Shown piece by piece: positions 30,681 through 42,950 of a DNA stretch of 64,000 nucleotides (positions within the stretch are counted from its first letter, which is position 1; each line of letters opens with the position of its first letter). The DNA comes from Adineta ricciae (lineage: Eukaryota; Rotifera; Eurotatoria; Adinetida; Adinetidae). The notes under the pieces were generated by a model. It saw nothing but the letters and a program-made list of their open reading frames with translations, did not search any database and was not told where the DNA came from. Location: assembly GCA_905250025.1 (NCBI GenBank), contig CAJNOJ010000251.1, positions 62,001 to 126,000 of the forward strand. The letters are read 5' to 3'. The translations under genes were made by a program, and so were the position numbers.

Positions 30681-33544
30681 AAGGGATAAGAAATCAAATC
30701 AATATCTCGAACAGTAAGTTGTGCTTGAAAGTGATGACGGGATGATTTGATCGAGCACGGTTTCTTTTCTTTTCGAAAAAAAATGCGCAAGTATTGATGC
30801 GTAACGATTCGATATCGAAATATTTACCTGCTGATTTTCTTTTGGCTTGAATGTCAACTAATAATACTAAGGAGAAAGCAATCCTTTTGTAGTCGAGGAA
30901 AGAGCCTCTTTTTCCGATAAAAATAATCTTTGATCGCGTTAAACTTGATTCCACTATGTAATTGTGCTTTGTCAACAAGGTAAAACATACAGATCATGTA
31001 TGTCTGTATCATTCAGAGATGGTTTCCTTTGCAATTTGATTTTACTTCATGTATCTGTATGTTCGCCTATGGGTGATAAGAACTGAAAGGAATGAGAATT
31101 ACTCTTCGAGAGATGAACTTCTCATATCTGTGATCTATGAGACGATAGAACAAATAGATTCAAGTAACGCGTAAACTCAATGGATGTTCTTCGTCTCTCT
31201 ATTTTGCTTCTAACTGATGATGAAATATTATAAAGAAAGAAATCAATTGAGAATAGAATAGTTAGTTGTCGTTTTCTTTCGGATGTGATTTCTATCCGAA
31301 TTGGATTGTCTTTATCAAAACAAAAAAGAATCCCTCTGATTTATTTATCATTTAGAATAATACAAATTACATTGTAAATCAACAAATATTTGTTCTTCTC
31401 TAAGGAAATTCGAGTTTGATTGAAATTATTTCCATTTATTCAACCAAATTCATCAAGTTTATTTTGTAGTGAAAAAATTGTGGTCATCTCCACACTTCGT
31501 TTGTTGGTTACTAAAACAGAAATTTCCATTATCTGAAAAGGTAAAATACGTGTGTTCATGTGTAGGGTGAGAATAGTTTCCTTATGAAAAACACACGTGC
31601 CATGAAATAGTGCGTTTTATTCTTTACCATCTGTACAGTATCTCTGACAATCAGACCAATCACTACTCTCCGATTTCATTCCAACAAACTTAACTACTTA
31701 TACTAATCCATTATCCATACAATTCTGTCCTTTATAGCTCGCGATTTCTCTTCTTTAGTGCGTTGTTTTCAAGAGAAGCTTAGAGTGATCGGATGGAAAT
31801 GATTGTTGTCTGATTTTTACAGCATGTTCCAAAAACAAATAGACCTTCGAAAAGTTTTTCATCTTCCCATAAATCAGACCGATATTGTTGTAAGAATAAC
31901 CCAAATCAGAATGATCTGGACGAAATGTTCGCAGTTGATTCTGAAGAATTTTTTCTCGCGAGTTAAGGTTTCCATTGAACATAACAATTCATCCAATGGC
32001 AAAGCAAGTATCGCACACGATGGACTCTGCTCTGTCAGATAAACCATCGAAACATCTTTTCCTGCATTTCATTTACTCACAACTTTGAAATAATTATCAA
32101 GCAGAAGAACGAATCACGTTGATGAATTTGAGTATATTTGTAAACTTGTAATAAGAGAGAATTTTCGTTGAAGAGAAAAATATGTTTGTTTTATAAGGAG
32201 AATAAGAAATTGAAGCACAACGTCAGAAGCTGTGGCGCGGGAACGAAGAAAAAGATATTTTCGAGACAAAAATTTGAAAGACACATGTCTCTTTTCTTAT
32301 ACACATCGATGATTCGCAAAACATAATTTAAATAAGAAACTCATCCATGGTCTACAAAATTTTTTTACGTTCTTCGATAAACACTTCTTCATTGACACTC
32401 ACGATTTTCCTAATGGTTATAGTATTTATTCTTCTTGTCTTGACATTTCAAAAGAAAACGATGTAGTACCATTAAGAAATAGGCATAAGGATAAGTTCAA
32501 ACTAAATTACAAACTTTCAATTGGAAACATTTGATTTCTCCACGCTGCAAGTGGAATAAAGAACGCGGATGGAAGTCTAATGTGATAAAAAAAACGCATA
32601 GAGTGAGATTATATTCTACGCTTTTACTTGTATTAAAATGTAATCATCTCATCTTTTGCTTCAAGTATCAAATAGGAGTTGTCTGACTAAAATAAAGAAA
32701 TATCTTCACTTTTCTTATTGTAATTTTTCTCGTACATGTGTTTTGATCGTTCAAGTTATCATTCGATGTCTCTACGAGTACAAAGATGATTTAACAAGAA
32801 ATCTCTCTTAATCGCTTTGATTGAAAATGAAAAAATTAATCGGAAAGATGTTTCTCATCAAATCCGAAATGATCCATATAAACGATAGAGAAAATCCGAA
32901 TTTAGAAATTTTATGTATTATCTTTGAATTGTATGAAAATCTTTTCTTGGACTATTGAACAACTTTGTTAATTGTCTGTATATACTGTATGAAGTTCTTT
33001 TTTGCCGTATTTTGCATCTTTTATATTTGATGATTGAAAAATTGTACAGTTTAGCTATTTCGATGCGAATTGAAACAAAAGAGTGGATGTTAATCACAGA
33101 ATAATGTGAAATTATTTTCATTTATTCTATGAATTCTTTTTTAGAAATTGTTCTTATCATTTCGTTATTGATGATTAATCCAAATTTCAGTCATTCATTC
33201 TCGTGAAAATGTGTTTCTTTGTTTCGATGGATGTTAGTGACAACCAAAAAACAGTCGAATCCTGCATTCAGTAACTAAGGTGGAACTTCAAACACAATAA
33301 AAACTATTTTCATTTGATAGACTATCAAATATTTGGTATATAAAACTCAATCTTCGAATACAATTAACTGTTTTGTGTATCCGCAGAGAAAAATACTTCT
33401 GTATGCACACTTGACAGAATTTCAATAGACAAAGCCCTCGAGCACGTATAAGTTCGTCATAAATCTGAGTCAGATCCTTTCGAAGAAAAATCGGATCAGT
33501 ATTTAATAGTATTTTTCCTTTTTTATGGTTTTTATTCATTCGTA
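30681..33544. other. Long gene-poor stretch with one relic
   Basis: About 2.9 kb with no intact gene that I can support. It contains the TPR relic at 31755-31982. Open frames at 30694-30978 and 33288-33587 (minus) have no domain features; the second abuts the TIR-ART start. Confidence 0.5.
31755..31982 (-). pseudogene. Relic of a TPR (kinesin-light-chain-type) repeat protein
   Basis: About 65 residues show a TPR unit and part of the next: PDHSDLGYSYNNIGLIYGKM, NFSKVYLFLEHAVKIRQQSFPSDHSKL. The NIGxxYxxxxxxxxAxxxxExAxxIRxxxxPxxHxxL pattern is that of kinesin-light-chain TPRs, which in bdelloids are often fused to ADP-ribosyltransferase domains. No start, no flanking repeats and no continuation are found, so this is a fragment. 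Confidence 0.65.
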
Positions 33545-34990
33545 ATGTCGAGTTCCGATTCGAGACGTAAACATATAATGATTTCATATGCCTGGCGAGG
33601 AACCCAGGATCTTGCTTATGAAGTAGCTGATCAATTAAAAAATGAAAATATTCCAGTTTGGATGGACATTCAAGATGGAATCGGTGGGAACATAAATGAT
33701 GGGTAATGGGGAAAAAGATGTCGAATAAGAAAATAATTCGAGTTTTGTTTAGAATGGCACAAGCCGTTGAAAACAGTGCGGCGATTTGTTTTTTTATGAC
33801 ACCGGAATATCAAAAGTCGAAAAGTTGTCGAAAGGAATTAGAATACGCGGAAAAACTTGAAATTCCTTTGATTCCTTGTCGTTGCCGAGTAGATTTTAAA
33901 CCTTCGGCATGGTTGGGTTTAATCAGTGCTGGATTAAAATGGTACGACTTTCGTGACTTATCCGATAAACCAGTGAATGCCACAATGAATCAATTGATTA
34001 ACTATATCCAAACGAATATTTTTCAAATCAATCCAACTGTTTTTCCTGGTAAAACAAAATTTCTTTGAAATTTCCCGAAACTTTCTTTTTCTTCAAATAG
34101 ATCTCGAAGGTCGAACAATTCCTCGAATCTTTCGTAACCGTCTACAATATCGTTCAAGTTCTCCTTTATCTTTGACCAATTCCGAAGCGAATGAACAAAC
34201 GGGTCATCGATACACATCATTAAATGATACTTACACAACTCAAGATATGGTTATGCCTTTGGAAGGTTATGAAAAAGAATCTCTTGTGTCTCTTGAACAA
34301 TCGATTCAATCGATCATTCACTTATTCAACGACGATATTCATCGATATGTGTACATCGCTCGACAGAATACTCGTGTAAATCCAACTGATTTATCTCCGG
34401 ATGAATCGGCAGCGGTTCATCTTTATTCGATGCAATGGACACCGGTTAGTGATAGTTTATACATTCATCTCAATCGCGCCTTACGCACAGTCAATCGACA
34501 AGCTTTGGCTCCTTGGTTTCCATATCTCAAATTATTCTTAACAGCTTTGTATAAACTGCCGTCGTGTCATAAGACAATATGGCGAGGAGTTAAAGATGAT
34601 CTCAGTGCACAATATAAGAAAGGTGAGAAAATCATTTGGTGGGGTGTAAGTTCTTGTGCAGGATCGGTTAGCGTTATCGAACAGTTCATCGGACAAAATG
34701 GAATACGAACGATATTCTCTATTGAAGCAACCAATGCGAAATTTATTCGTGATCATTCGTATTTTAAAGAAGAAGATGAAATTATTCTTCTGCCGGGAAC
34801 TTATCTTCAAATTGTTGACAAAATGCAACCAGCACAAGATTTAACAATTATTCATTTGAAAGAAATTACACCACCATTACCATTAATCGCATCTCCGTTT
34901 GAAGTTGAACAGAAAAACGATATTGTTGTTGATGCAATAATTTCACTTTCTTCTACACAAGAATCGAACACTATAGAAGTACTTGCTTGA
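33545..34990 (+). CDS. TIR-ADP-ribosyltransferase (ART) fusion protein
   Basis: Exons 33545..33702, 33753..34048 and 34101..34990 join in frame to 447 aa (1344 bp). Residues about 8-145 form a TIR domain: KHIMISYAWRGTQ (beta A and box 1), VWMDIQDGIGG (BB loop), ENSAAICFFMTPEYQKS, and SCRKELEYAEKLEIPLIP. The Glu of RKEL sits at the position of the catalytic Glu of TIR NADases. After a linker, residues about 190-430 form an R-S-E class mono-ADP-ribosyltransferase: TIWRGVKDDL (the R), WWGVSSCAGS (the S motif), and FKEEDEIILLPGTYLQIV (ExE). Both halves would use NAD+. There is no signal peptide, so it is probably cytosolic. Activity is inferred from motifs only. Confidence 0.88.
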
Positions 34991-36574
34991 TAATATGTTT
35001 ACATTTAAATAAAGAAATTCATTTTAAAACATGATTACCATATATTCTCATCATTGAAATCACTATTCGCTGTTATCTTGTCTTTGAAAACATCTGCGAC
35101 AAGGTTTCTGTTTTACTTAAGGTTTATATTCTATGACAAAAGTGTTATTAGAAATAAATGATCCAACTGAGGCAATGAAATATGGAAAATCGAAAGTAAC
35201 TATCAATCCAATTATTTGTACGAAGAAGATTTCGATAAAAACTAAGAATATCATTCACAGTTGAATTATCATTTAAACAACAATAGAACAGTGATGAAAT
35301 GATTCTGAAGATTTTTCTATTCGAGTTTGTCACGCGATAGATGATTACAGAAAAAGAAATGGACGAGTTGGTTTTCTATTGTGTAACATTAGAACTATCT
35401 TTGGAATTATAATGAGATTCGAAGGGAACAAATGGAGAAATACTGAAGAATTCTATCGAAATATTTCATAGAAGAAATATCACAAATTCAAAAAGCAAAT
35501 TGTGCACTTTCAAATGCTTTCCACCTATGTCTGTTCATTCTTTCACCTATAATCCGTCAGTTATTCTGCCTGAAGTTCATACGTTATCATTATTATTAGT
35601 AACGGAAGAGAGATTGAAATTATCGAATATCTTGGAGACTTCGGTTTAGATAAATGTACTTGACGACTGAAATACTCATTAATATAAACTCTCTTCTACG
35701 AAGCCAATCGCAAAAGAACTCTACCAAACCATTATGCAATTGTAACAAAGACGTAAGGAAGATCAAAAGTTAAACAGATGATCCAAAATAGAAGTAAATG
35801 AATTTGACCTGCTGTTCGAAAAAAAACTCGAATGAAAGATGAAAATGTGTCTCTCAACAGATATTCACAACATAATATGAAGTGTTCCGTACCAAATACC
35901 TTAATCAATGTAAGTCTGCAGAAAACAAAGTGGAATGCTGAATGGAGATCGATAACCATTTCGATAGAAATCCAATGTCATTGACAGATCGATCATCATT
36001 TGAACAAAATTGTCAAACAAGGTGGATTTTGAATAATTCTTCCACAAGTATTTTTCATGGGAAAGATGATAAAACAGGAAAAAATAACAAGGAATTGGAG
36101 TATTTCACTATGGTGAGTCAATACGTTGGTTCTCCACTGTGTAGACGAAGCAGATTCATCTTTGAGAGGTGTCGTTTTTATGTGATGCGTTTTGAGAAAA
36201 TAGAAATGGTAAGAGATTTGAAGAAGTACGATTAGTCCAAGAAAAAGATGAAAAATGTACACATGACTACGAATAGGTAAACAAATGCAGCATAACTTTA
36301 AAGATATAATGAGATGGAAGAACATTATTGACAAAATTATTGAACCGAGATTTTTTATTTTGTTTGGAAAACTGTGTCACATGTTATTGAAGAGAAACAA
36401 AGCAATCGATAATTTACTGAATGTGCTTATTTCTTTTAATTAAATTTCTCTCTCAGCAGAAAGGATCGATTACACAAATGTCAATATTATCATTCGTTCG
36501 CTCTTCGCTTTAATATAAAGCATTTACTTTGTTAATATTTCTTTATTTTATTTCAGTTTTTCTCTCTCTGGATC
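34991..36574. other. Gene-poor stretch
   Basis: About 1.6 kb without a recognisable gene. Open frames on both strands (for example 35732-35959 and 35996-36334, minus) overlap each other and show no family features. Degenerate coding sequence cannot be excluded. Confidence 0.45.
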
Positions 36575-37096
36575 ATGCCTTCTACGACGTTTTTATTCTT
36601 CTTTTTTCTCGGTAAAACTGAAAAACCTGAAAGATGAAATTTTCATTTGACTTTCCTTAGGTGTTTTTCCTTCGATCAACACATTGGATTGCTATTCATG
36701 TAAAATTCGAGGAGAGCAACCAACCAGTTGTTACGATCCATTTAATCTCAATGGAACATCGATCACAACAGCATCTGCAACAACATCGAACGCAATTTGT
36801 GTTGTATGTCACACCCTCAATAGTACAACCCGACTGAAAAATCTTGTTTTTATTTCTCGTAGAAAATCATTGGTAAACTGAACACGAATGAACGATTCGC
36901 GATCAGAAATGTCAGTCCCAATGGATGTCCGAATGGTCTGAACAGTACCGATGTCGGTGGTAATACCACAAATATTCGAGTGACTGATCTGAAAATTAGC
37001 TGTTGCAATCGACATTTATGTAATCATGGAGTTCGCCATGAAAAACTCTTTGGTTTGGCGTTTTCTGCTATAATTCTCATGTATATTGTTGAATAA
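36575..37096 (+). CDS. Ly6/quiver (sleepless)-like GPI-anchored protein
   Basis: Three exons (36575..36611, 36661..36803, 36863..37096) sum to 414 bp, 137 aa, in frame. A signal peptide (MPSTTFLFFFFLGVFPS) precedes the Ly6/uPAR-type start LDCYSCKIRGEQPTSCYDPF, and the domain closes with the diagnostic CCNRHLCN. A hydrophobic C-terminus (LFGLAFSAIILMYIVE) fits a GPI signal. DCYSC...CYDPF is close to the quiver/sleepless group, small surface proteins that modulate ion channels and acetylcholine receptors in insects; that function is not shown here. The gene is convergent with CFAP45, with only 78 bp between the stops. Confidence 0.82.
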
Positions 37097-37174
37097 AAGC
37101 GACAAAATTAGTTGAATTTATTTTGTGTAAATAAAAAAGAGAGATAAGGCAAAGAAACTCTTCTGATTGTTATT

Positions 37175-39354
37175 CTAATTAACAGTTGAAGTTTTCTCTT
37201 TATGCAAATTGGTTTCCGCATTGATTTTCCGTTCAATATCGGCGCAGTATTTCTCCGGTACTCCAGCCCGACTAGAACAAAACTTGTTTTTCTAGTTTGT
37301 CGATAAACGAAGTCTTTTTCTTACCGTAATTCTTCAAGTTTTTGATTTTTGATTTGATCGAGTCGTACTCGACGTAATCGTGCTTCTTCTTCTCGTCGAA
37401 CAGCTTCTTCGAAGAATTCCGCGCGATCAACAACCTTTTGTTTTTCATGTCGAACAATCTGCGAACGTAAATCATCGGCAAATCGTTGTCGTTTCGCATT
37501 GCGTTGTTCTTCTTCCATGCGTTCTCTTTCCGCTTGGGTCAATTGCGCTCTAAAACATTCGAATCATCTTTCGGATAACGAAATCGTCTTCGTCTTACTT
37601 GAGTACACGCTCGAATTCTGCTCTTTCCCGCGCAGCTTCGACCGCTAAATGTTGTTCCTTGTTTTTGATTTGCCATTCACGTGCTAATCGCATTTCTTCT
37701 TCGGTTTGAGCTTTCTTTAAGGCTTCGAATTTCTCCTTTTCACGCCATTCACGTTCACGACGTTCTTGTTCACGTTTGGCTCTTAAGGCATCTTTGTCCG
37801 CTTGTAAATCTCTCGCCCGTTCTTGTTTAGCACGTAGACGAGCGACTTCACGTTCTTTTTCAGCACGGCGACGTTCCGCTTCAGCTTCTTGTGCTGCTTC
37901 ACGTGCTGCTTTAGCTTTTTGAAATTCCAAAACAGCTAAATCAGCTTGACGATCTTGTTGTTTACGTAAGGCACGTTGTTCATCGATGTCCCGATTGGCT
38001 TTCAATAATTCCGTCTAAATAAATCGAAGGAATCTCCGAGAAAATGATCATTTGTACGTACGGCTAGTTTCTTCTGAACACCTTTTCGTTTACAATATTC
38101 TTCCCAGTCTTTCTCTTGTAATTTCTGCATTGATTCAAGCATAGCTGCGTTTTCCTGTTCACGCATATCTTCGCGATAGACTTTCTCCTTTTCGTTCTCT
38201 TCGATTTGCTTCAACACCATACTCGCACCTTCTTTGATTTGTTGGTGTCGTTTTTTCTCGATTTCTTCTTGGATTTTGATTGCGTTCAGTCGTTCGATTT
38301 CCATCATGATGTCCAATCGTTTATTTTCTTCTTCTAATTCTTTCTTGATCTGTTGTTTTTCCAAAAGTTGAGCATCGCGAATCGCGTGACATTTCGCGTT
38401 CAAAACCATCTAAACAACGCGCTTGAGAGGAGTTTCGAAAGACGAAAACTACGAACTTCATTTAAATGTTTCACTTCATCTTCTTGTTCTTGTCGAAGTT
38501 CATTGGCACGTTTAAGTAAATATTGTGCTTCTTCTTTAGCTTCCTGTTCGATATCGTCTAATGGTTCGTTCTTCTTTCGCTGTTGGTCATACGCTTGCAT
38601 CACTCGTTTGCGACGTTCGAGTTCTTCCTGAAAAATTCAGCGGAAATGTCACTTTTTCGAAAAATAAAAGACAGAATCTACTTCGAGCCATTGTTGATTC
38701 TGTTTGTTTTCTTCAACGGCATATTCTCGTGTAACGCGAGGATTTGAGCGAGCAGCCTGAGTCAAACGTTGATAAGTATTACCATTGATGATTACAGACG
38801 TACAAGTTGGATCTTCCGGAACACTGAAATAACGATGAAAACTCAAAATCTTTCGTTTCAAAGCAGATTTACATGATGTCTCTAATTAGATCTTTGGTTA
38901 TATGTCTAATGTATTCTTTTTTCAGTGGTCCAACTTGTCGTGTCGTACAGGATTGTGCTCGTCTGGCATGTTCTTCATCTAAAGGCCGAATTTCGTTAGG
39001 CTTTTCACCAAGGAAAGTTTACCTTGAGTGTATTGACGTTCCGCTCGCATTCTTGCAGCTGTTGCCACCCGATGTGGTGTACCAAAGAGTGTCTCGTCGA
39101 CTTCCGATTGAGCATTGACTGTTCGATATCGATAGTTATTTCCATTTCGTCTCACATTAGCAGATCCAACTCCATTTCCATTACGAGAACCACTCGATGC
39201 TGATGCGGGACNGTGGTGTACCAAAGAGTGTCTCGTCGACTTCCGATTGAGCATTGACTGTTCGATATCGATAGTTATTTCCATTTCGTCTCACATTAGC
39301 AGATCCAACTCCATTTCCATTACGAGAACCACTCGATGCTGATGCGGGACACAT
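37175..39354 (-). CDS. CFAP45: Cilia- and flagella-associated protein 45 (CFAP45/CCDC19)
   Basis: Eight exons: 39023..39354, 38873..38978, 38682..38823, 38457..38627, 38062..38409, 37599..38014, 37325..37549, 37175..37271. Removing the artefactual 139 bases in exon 1 (138-bp repeat plus the N at 39212) makes the total 1698 bp, 565 aa, close to the 551 aa of human CFAP45. Matching landmarks are SEVDETLFG near the N-terminus, DIIVPEDPT, LNAKCHAIRDAQLLEKQQI, RLRAKQERARDLQADKDALRAKR, EFERVLKAQ, LDQIKNQKLEELR and VPEKYCADIERK at the C-terminus. It is an almost entirely helical coiled-coil protein inside axonemal doublet microtubules. A short 44-bp intron lies at 38979-39022. Divergent from CHMP4. 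Confidence 0.95.
39074..39350. repeat. Perfect 138-bp duplication around the N at 39212
   Basis: 39074-39211 and 39213-39350 are identical by eye and separated only by the N. The repeat falls inside CFAP45 exon 1 and breaks its frame. Collapsing it restores exon phase and the expected protein, so it is almost surely an assembly artefact. Confidence 0.92.
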
Positions 39355-39615
39355 TTTCTATGTATTAAGTAAAAAAAAGAAACAGACAATGTTTGATTCA
39401 CAACGTCGCCATTACTCGCGTTCATTAACTATGGTGATAACCTCTATTGAAAAGTCGCTGAGATTATCATCGATTTCGCATCCTTAGAAAAATCGATGAG
39501 AAAAAAAGAAACTTTTTGGCGAAATTCAAGAAATTTTCCTGATAAGAAATGAGTCATCAGGTCGGATGTAGAGCACACTGTGTATCTTCACTTTGTTGTT
39601 TGAAGAGAACAAGTC

Positions 39616-40285
39616 ATGAGTATCTTCCAACGTTTGCTCGGCAGCTCAAAAAAAGGCAATGGAGAGAATATTTCAACGGATGAAGCAATCCAACGTTTGT
39701 CCAGTGTAGAAGATCTTCTCAACAAAAAGCAAATTCATCTCGAATCGCAGATTGACAGTGAAAAAGTCAATGCATTAAATTGCTCAAGACAAGGAAATAA
39801 ACGCGGAGCGCTAATGGCTTTGAAACGAAAGAAAAAACATGAGAATGCTTTGAAACAAATCGATGGAACTTTAATCACTTTAGAAATTCAACGTGAATCG
39901 TTGCAAAATGCCAAGAGTAACATCGAAGTGTTACGTGTGATGAGATCAGCAGCAGGTGCATTGCAAAAAACACATGACAATCTGAATGTCGATGATGTTC
40001 ATGATCTTATGGACGACTTAGACGAACAAAATACCCTTGGTAAGACGAAATTCATCTTTCTCTTTTCTTTTCAAAATTTGATTTTTAGCAAAAGAAATTG
40101 CCAATGCAATATCAGCACCTGGGTTAAGTGGGTTAGATCTATACGACGATGCTGATTTAGAACGCGAATTGGAAGAATTGGCTGGTTTGGATGAACAAGA
40201 AGACATCGGTACACTTCCCGAAGTTCCGGCTATTCCAATAAAAACAAAAGTCCCCGATCGAAAACTCGAAGATTTCGCGACGTAA
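39616..40285 (+). CDS. CHMP4: Charged multivesicular body protein 4 (ESCRT-III, Snf7/Vps32)
   Basis: Exons 39616..40039 and 40089..40285 (49-bp intron) give 206 aa. The N-terminal basic helical core (MSIFQRLLGSSKK, ALMALKRKKKHENALKQIDGTLITLE) and AAGALQKTHDNLNVDDVHDLMDDLDEQ are typical of Snf7/CHMP4. The acidic C-terminal part (DADLERELEELAGLDEQ) ends in a helix used by MIT-domain partners such as Vps4. CHMP4 polymerises on endosomal and other membranes to drive scission. Length matches the family (about 220 aa). The promoter is shared or adjacent with the divergent CFAP45 gene. Confidence 0.95.
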
Positions 40286-40580
40286 TTTTTTGTGATAAAT
40301 TTTTATCTTCTACAAATAAATCTTATATGTCAGACATGACATCCAATGTCAATAGATGTCGCTCATGAACACGCCTTATTTCACATTGGTTGTTTGGTAT
40401 TGATCGATAAAATTATCCATTCGTGCTTCTTCTTTTCCCTTTACCAAATTGTATTATTTTCTTTTTTTTCATCGACTATCGATCTATGCACGCACATTTT
40501 GCTCCTCCACTTCAGGTCTGTATTTCCCAGTTGGAACTGTTTTAGTCAGGATTTGTTTTCAGGCAGCTGTTGCAGCTGTG

Positions 40581-41410
40581 ATGGCACTTTCGAATACATC
40601 GTCCGCTTCATCAACGTCTGAAAGCCATGCATTGACACCGATTCATCAAACAGCAACGAAGAGCGAATGGATGGAAGCAATCGAACAACAACATTTAGAA
40701 CGATCGGCATTAAACCGACTGATTATCAATTATCTCATCACTGGTAAATCGAAGCTAATCGATTGATTGACATTGCTTTTTTTTTAATGTTCAGAGGGTT
40801 TCAAAGAAGCAGCGGAGAAGTTCGCTGAAGAAGCTGGAATGCCGTTGAACGATATTGATTTGACCTCAGTTGAAGAACGTTTGAAAATTCGGGAAGCAAT
40901 TGAAAACGGCAAAATTCAAGAAGCAATTGACTTTATTAACAAAAAATCGCCGGAATTGCTCGACCAAAACCGACAATTAGCATTTCATCTCAAGGTTATT
41001 TTTTATCTTTCAAGTACATCTTCACTTCTTTCGTCTTTCAGCAACAACATCTGATCGAATTGATTCGTTCGAATTTAATCGACGAAGCTTTAACCTACGC
41101 GCAGATTCATCTCGCTGAATTTGCCGAAGATGAACTGAAAATGCGACAAGAATTAGAAAAAACCATGGCTTTGCTGGTTTTCGATAAACCATTAGAATCT
41201 CCTTATGGTTATCTAATGCAACTATCACATCGTCAACAAGTCGCCAATGAAATCAACAGTGCGCTGCTCATCGATCAAAACGAACAATCAGAATCGGATT
41301 TATCGATGTTAGTCCGGATGGTTACGTACATGCAGGACAAATTAGATAATAAATCTCTACGTTATCCAAAATTAATTGATATAGCAACGGGAAAACTGGA
41401 CGATTGTTGA
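40581..41410 (+). CDS. GID8: GID8 homologue (TWA1), subunit of the GID/CTLH ubiquitin ligase
   Basis: Exons 40581..40743, 40795..40994 and 41042..41410 give 243 aa (human GID8 is 228). A LisH motif ([26 protein letters not shown]) is followed by CTLH (VEERLKIREAIENGKIQEAIDFINKKSPELLD) and the CRA region (HLIELIRSNLIDEALTYAQIHLAE, ELEKTMALLVFDKP). The ATG at 40581 follows an upstream acceptor (TTTTCAG), so a non-coding 5' exon is likely. GID8 scaffolds the CTLH complex with RanBP9, MAEA and RMND5. It lies 295 bp downstream of CHMP4 on the same strand. Confidence 0.95.
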
Positions 41411-41586
41411 TTACGAGGACCTTTTTTTATGTATATGATTGTTTCAAAGAAACATTGGAAAAGAGAGAGAGAGACAGAGGAAAATAAACATTGCGATGAG
41501 TCAAGTTTATCAAGATAAGTTTTTATCTTGAAAGATTGTTTTCATCAAATAGACAAAGTCACACGTCTTAAAAAGTAAACGAGAAA

Positions 41587-41865
41587 ATGTCGTATCAAGG
41601 ACAGGTTACTTATGGAACACAAGTTCTACAACCCATTCCGGTGATTGCCTATCAATCGACAGGAAATTGTCCCGCATGTGGTGTAAGTGAAGATGATAAA
41701 CAAATGATTGAATATCCAAGGAAAATCTCTTTTTAGATCGGTTCGTTACAGTCTGAAATGACTTGCTTAGGAGTGTTTTGTTGCATTATCTTTTTCCCAC
41801 TTGGACTTATCTGCTTATTTTTATTACAAGATCAACGCTGTTCACACTGTGGATATGCAATATAA
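41587..41865 (+). CDS. BRI3: Brain protein I3 (BRI3)-like small membrane protein
   Basis: Exons 41587..41682 and 41737..41865 encode 74 aa. The C-terminal half has the BRI3/LITAF-like plan: CPACG, a hydrophobic segment (CLGVFCCIIFFPLGLICLFLL), and RCSHCGYAI with a second CxxC. Paired CxxC around an amphipathic or TM stretch bind zinc and insert into late endosomal or lysosomal membranes in this family. The N-terminus is shorter than in vertebrate BRI3 (125 aa) but has the same Tyr/Pro/Gln-rich character. Orthology is likely given its place in a housekeeping block. Confidence 0.85.
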
Positions 41866-42950
41866 TGAAAAACGATGACAGTTTTTTTTCGCCCCAGTGA
41901 AATTCATTTGATGAGAAGAGGGGTTTTATGAGTAAAAGAATAAACATTTGAGATATGAATATACTTAACCAATGTGGAGCTTTAACTAAGAAGATACGCA
42001 CACAAAGCAATCTTTTCAATGATGATGTTCTAGTCTTTCGAAAGTTCGATTTTCTTTTTCGACATTTAATCAAAATTCAACAAATTAGTGAGAAGACAAT
42101 TGACTCTTCTCGAGAAAAACTTTCGAATCTTTTCCTGCAGAGATGAACGAAAAACCTCATTGTACACCGGCTGAGATGGTCTTAAAAAGTTAAAGTCCAT
42201 CTAAAATCATTTCTCACTCTTTAACAAAGAACTTCCTTCTTTCAAAATTCTCGTATACTATGGAAGAAGATCATCAAATGAACATATGTCGCATAGAGAA
42301 AGTGTATTGTTAAACACTACACACAACATGAATTTGTCTTGATTAATCGTTTTCATCTACCAATAACCGCAAATATCTTCCAAGACTATGTTTCTTCTGT
42401 CATGTTTAACATAAATGGATGTTGAAAGTAAAAACTCATCAAGTGGAACACACGACTCGCTATTTTCGACATCATAATCACCGCGAAATGAAAATAATGA
42501 GAAAGATGATCGTTCAAACAAATATCATCCTTTTCGGCTCACTTATTTGTATATTCTTTTTATCAGTTAGCGCCTGAACCCCTGTACCTGTCGAGTGTAA
42601 CTTTAATAACCATCATCACCTGGTTAGTTCCCATCTCTGAAAATAACTTTTACAGCCAATCTTTCATTGTCGTCAAATATAAATTATCTTCATGAAATCT
42701 TAAAAATTCAAAGATGTGATTAAAATACACTAAGCTTATCGTCTATTTCGCATTTGATTTAATGCAATATCGAATGAAGCACGATAGATGAGTAATGCAC
42801 TTTGTTCGTAAGGCAAAAGTTCGCATTTCGTAGACGCCTTTCAATGTACTTGAGTTATTGAGATGAAGTCAATAAATTCTAATTATTTTTCTATTTTTTC
42901 ATTGTATAAATCAGAGTGCAAGAGAAAGTACAGCAGTCTGGAAAGAAAAT
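41866..42950. other. Intergenic spacer
   Basis: No gene that I can support. It carries the promoter of the receptor-like gene at 42951. Confidence 0.5.

Noticed and set aside
30694-30978. Minus-strand 94-aa frame upstream of the FN3 membrane protein
   Set aside because: No recognisable features and it covers the likely promoter region.
35732-36334. Overlapping frames on both strands that might be a degraded receptor gene
   Set aside because: Helix-like stretches only; no conserved motif and no consistent splicing.
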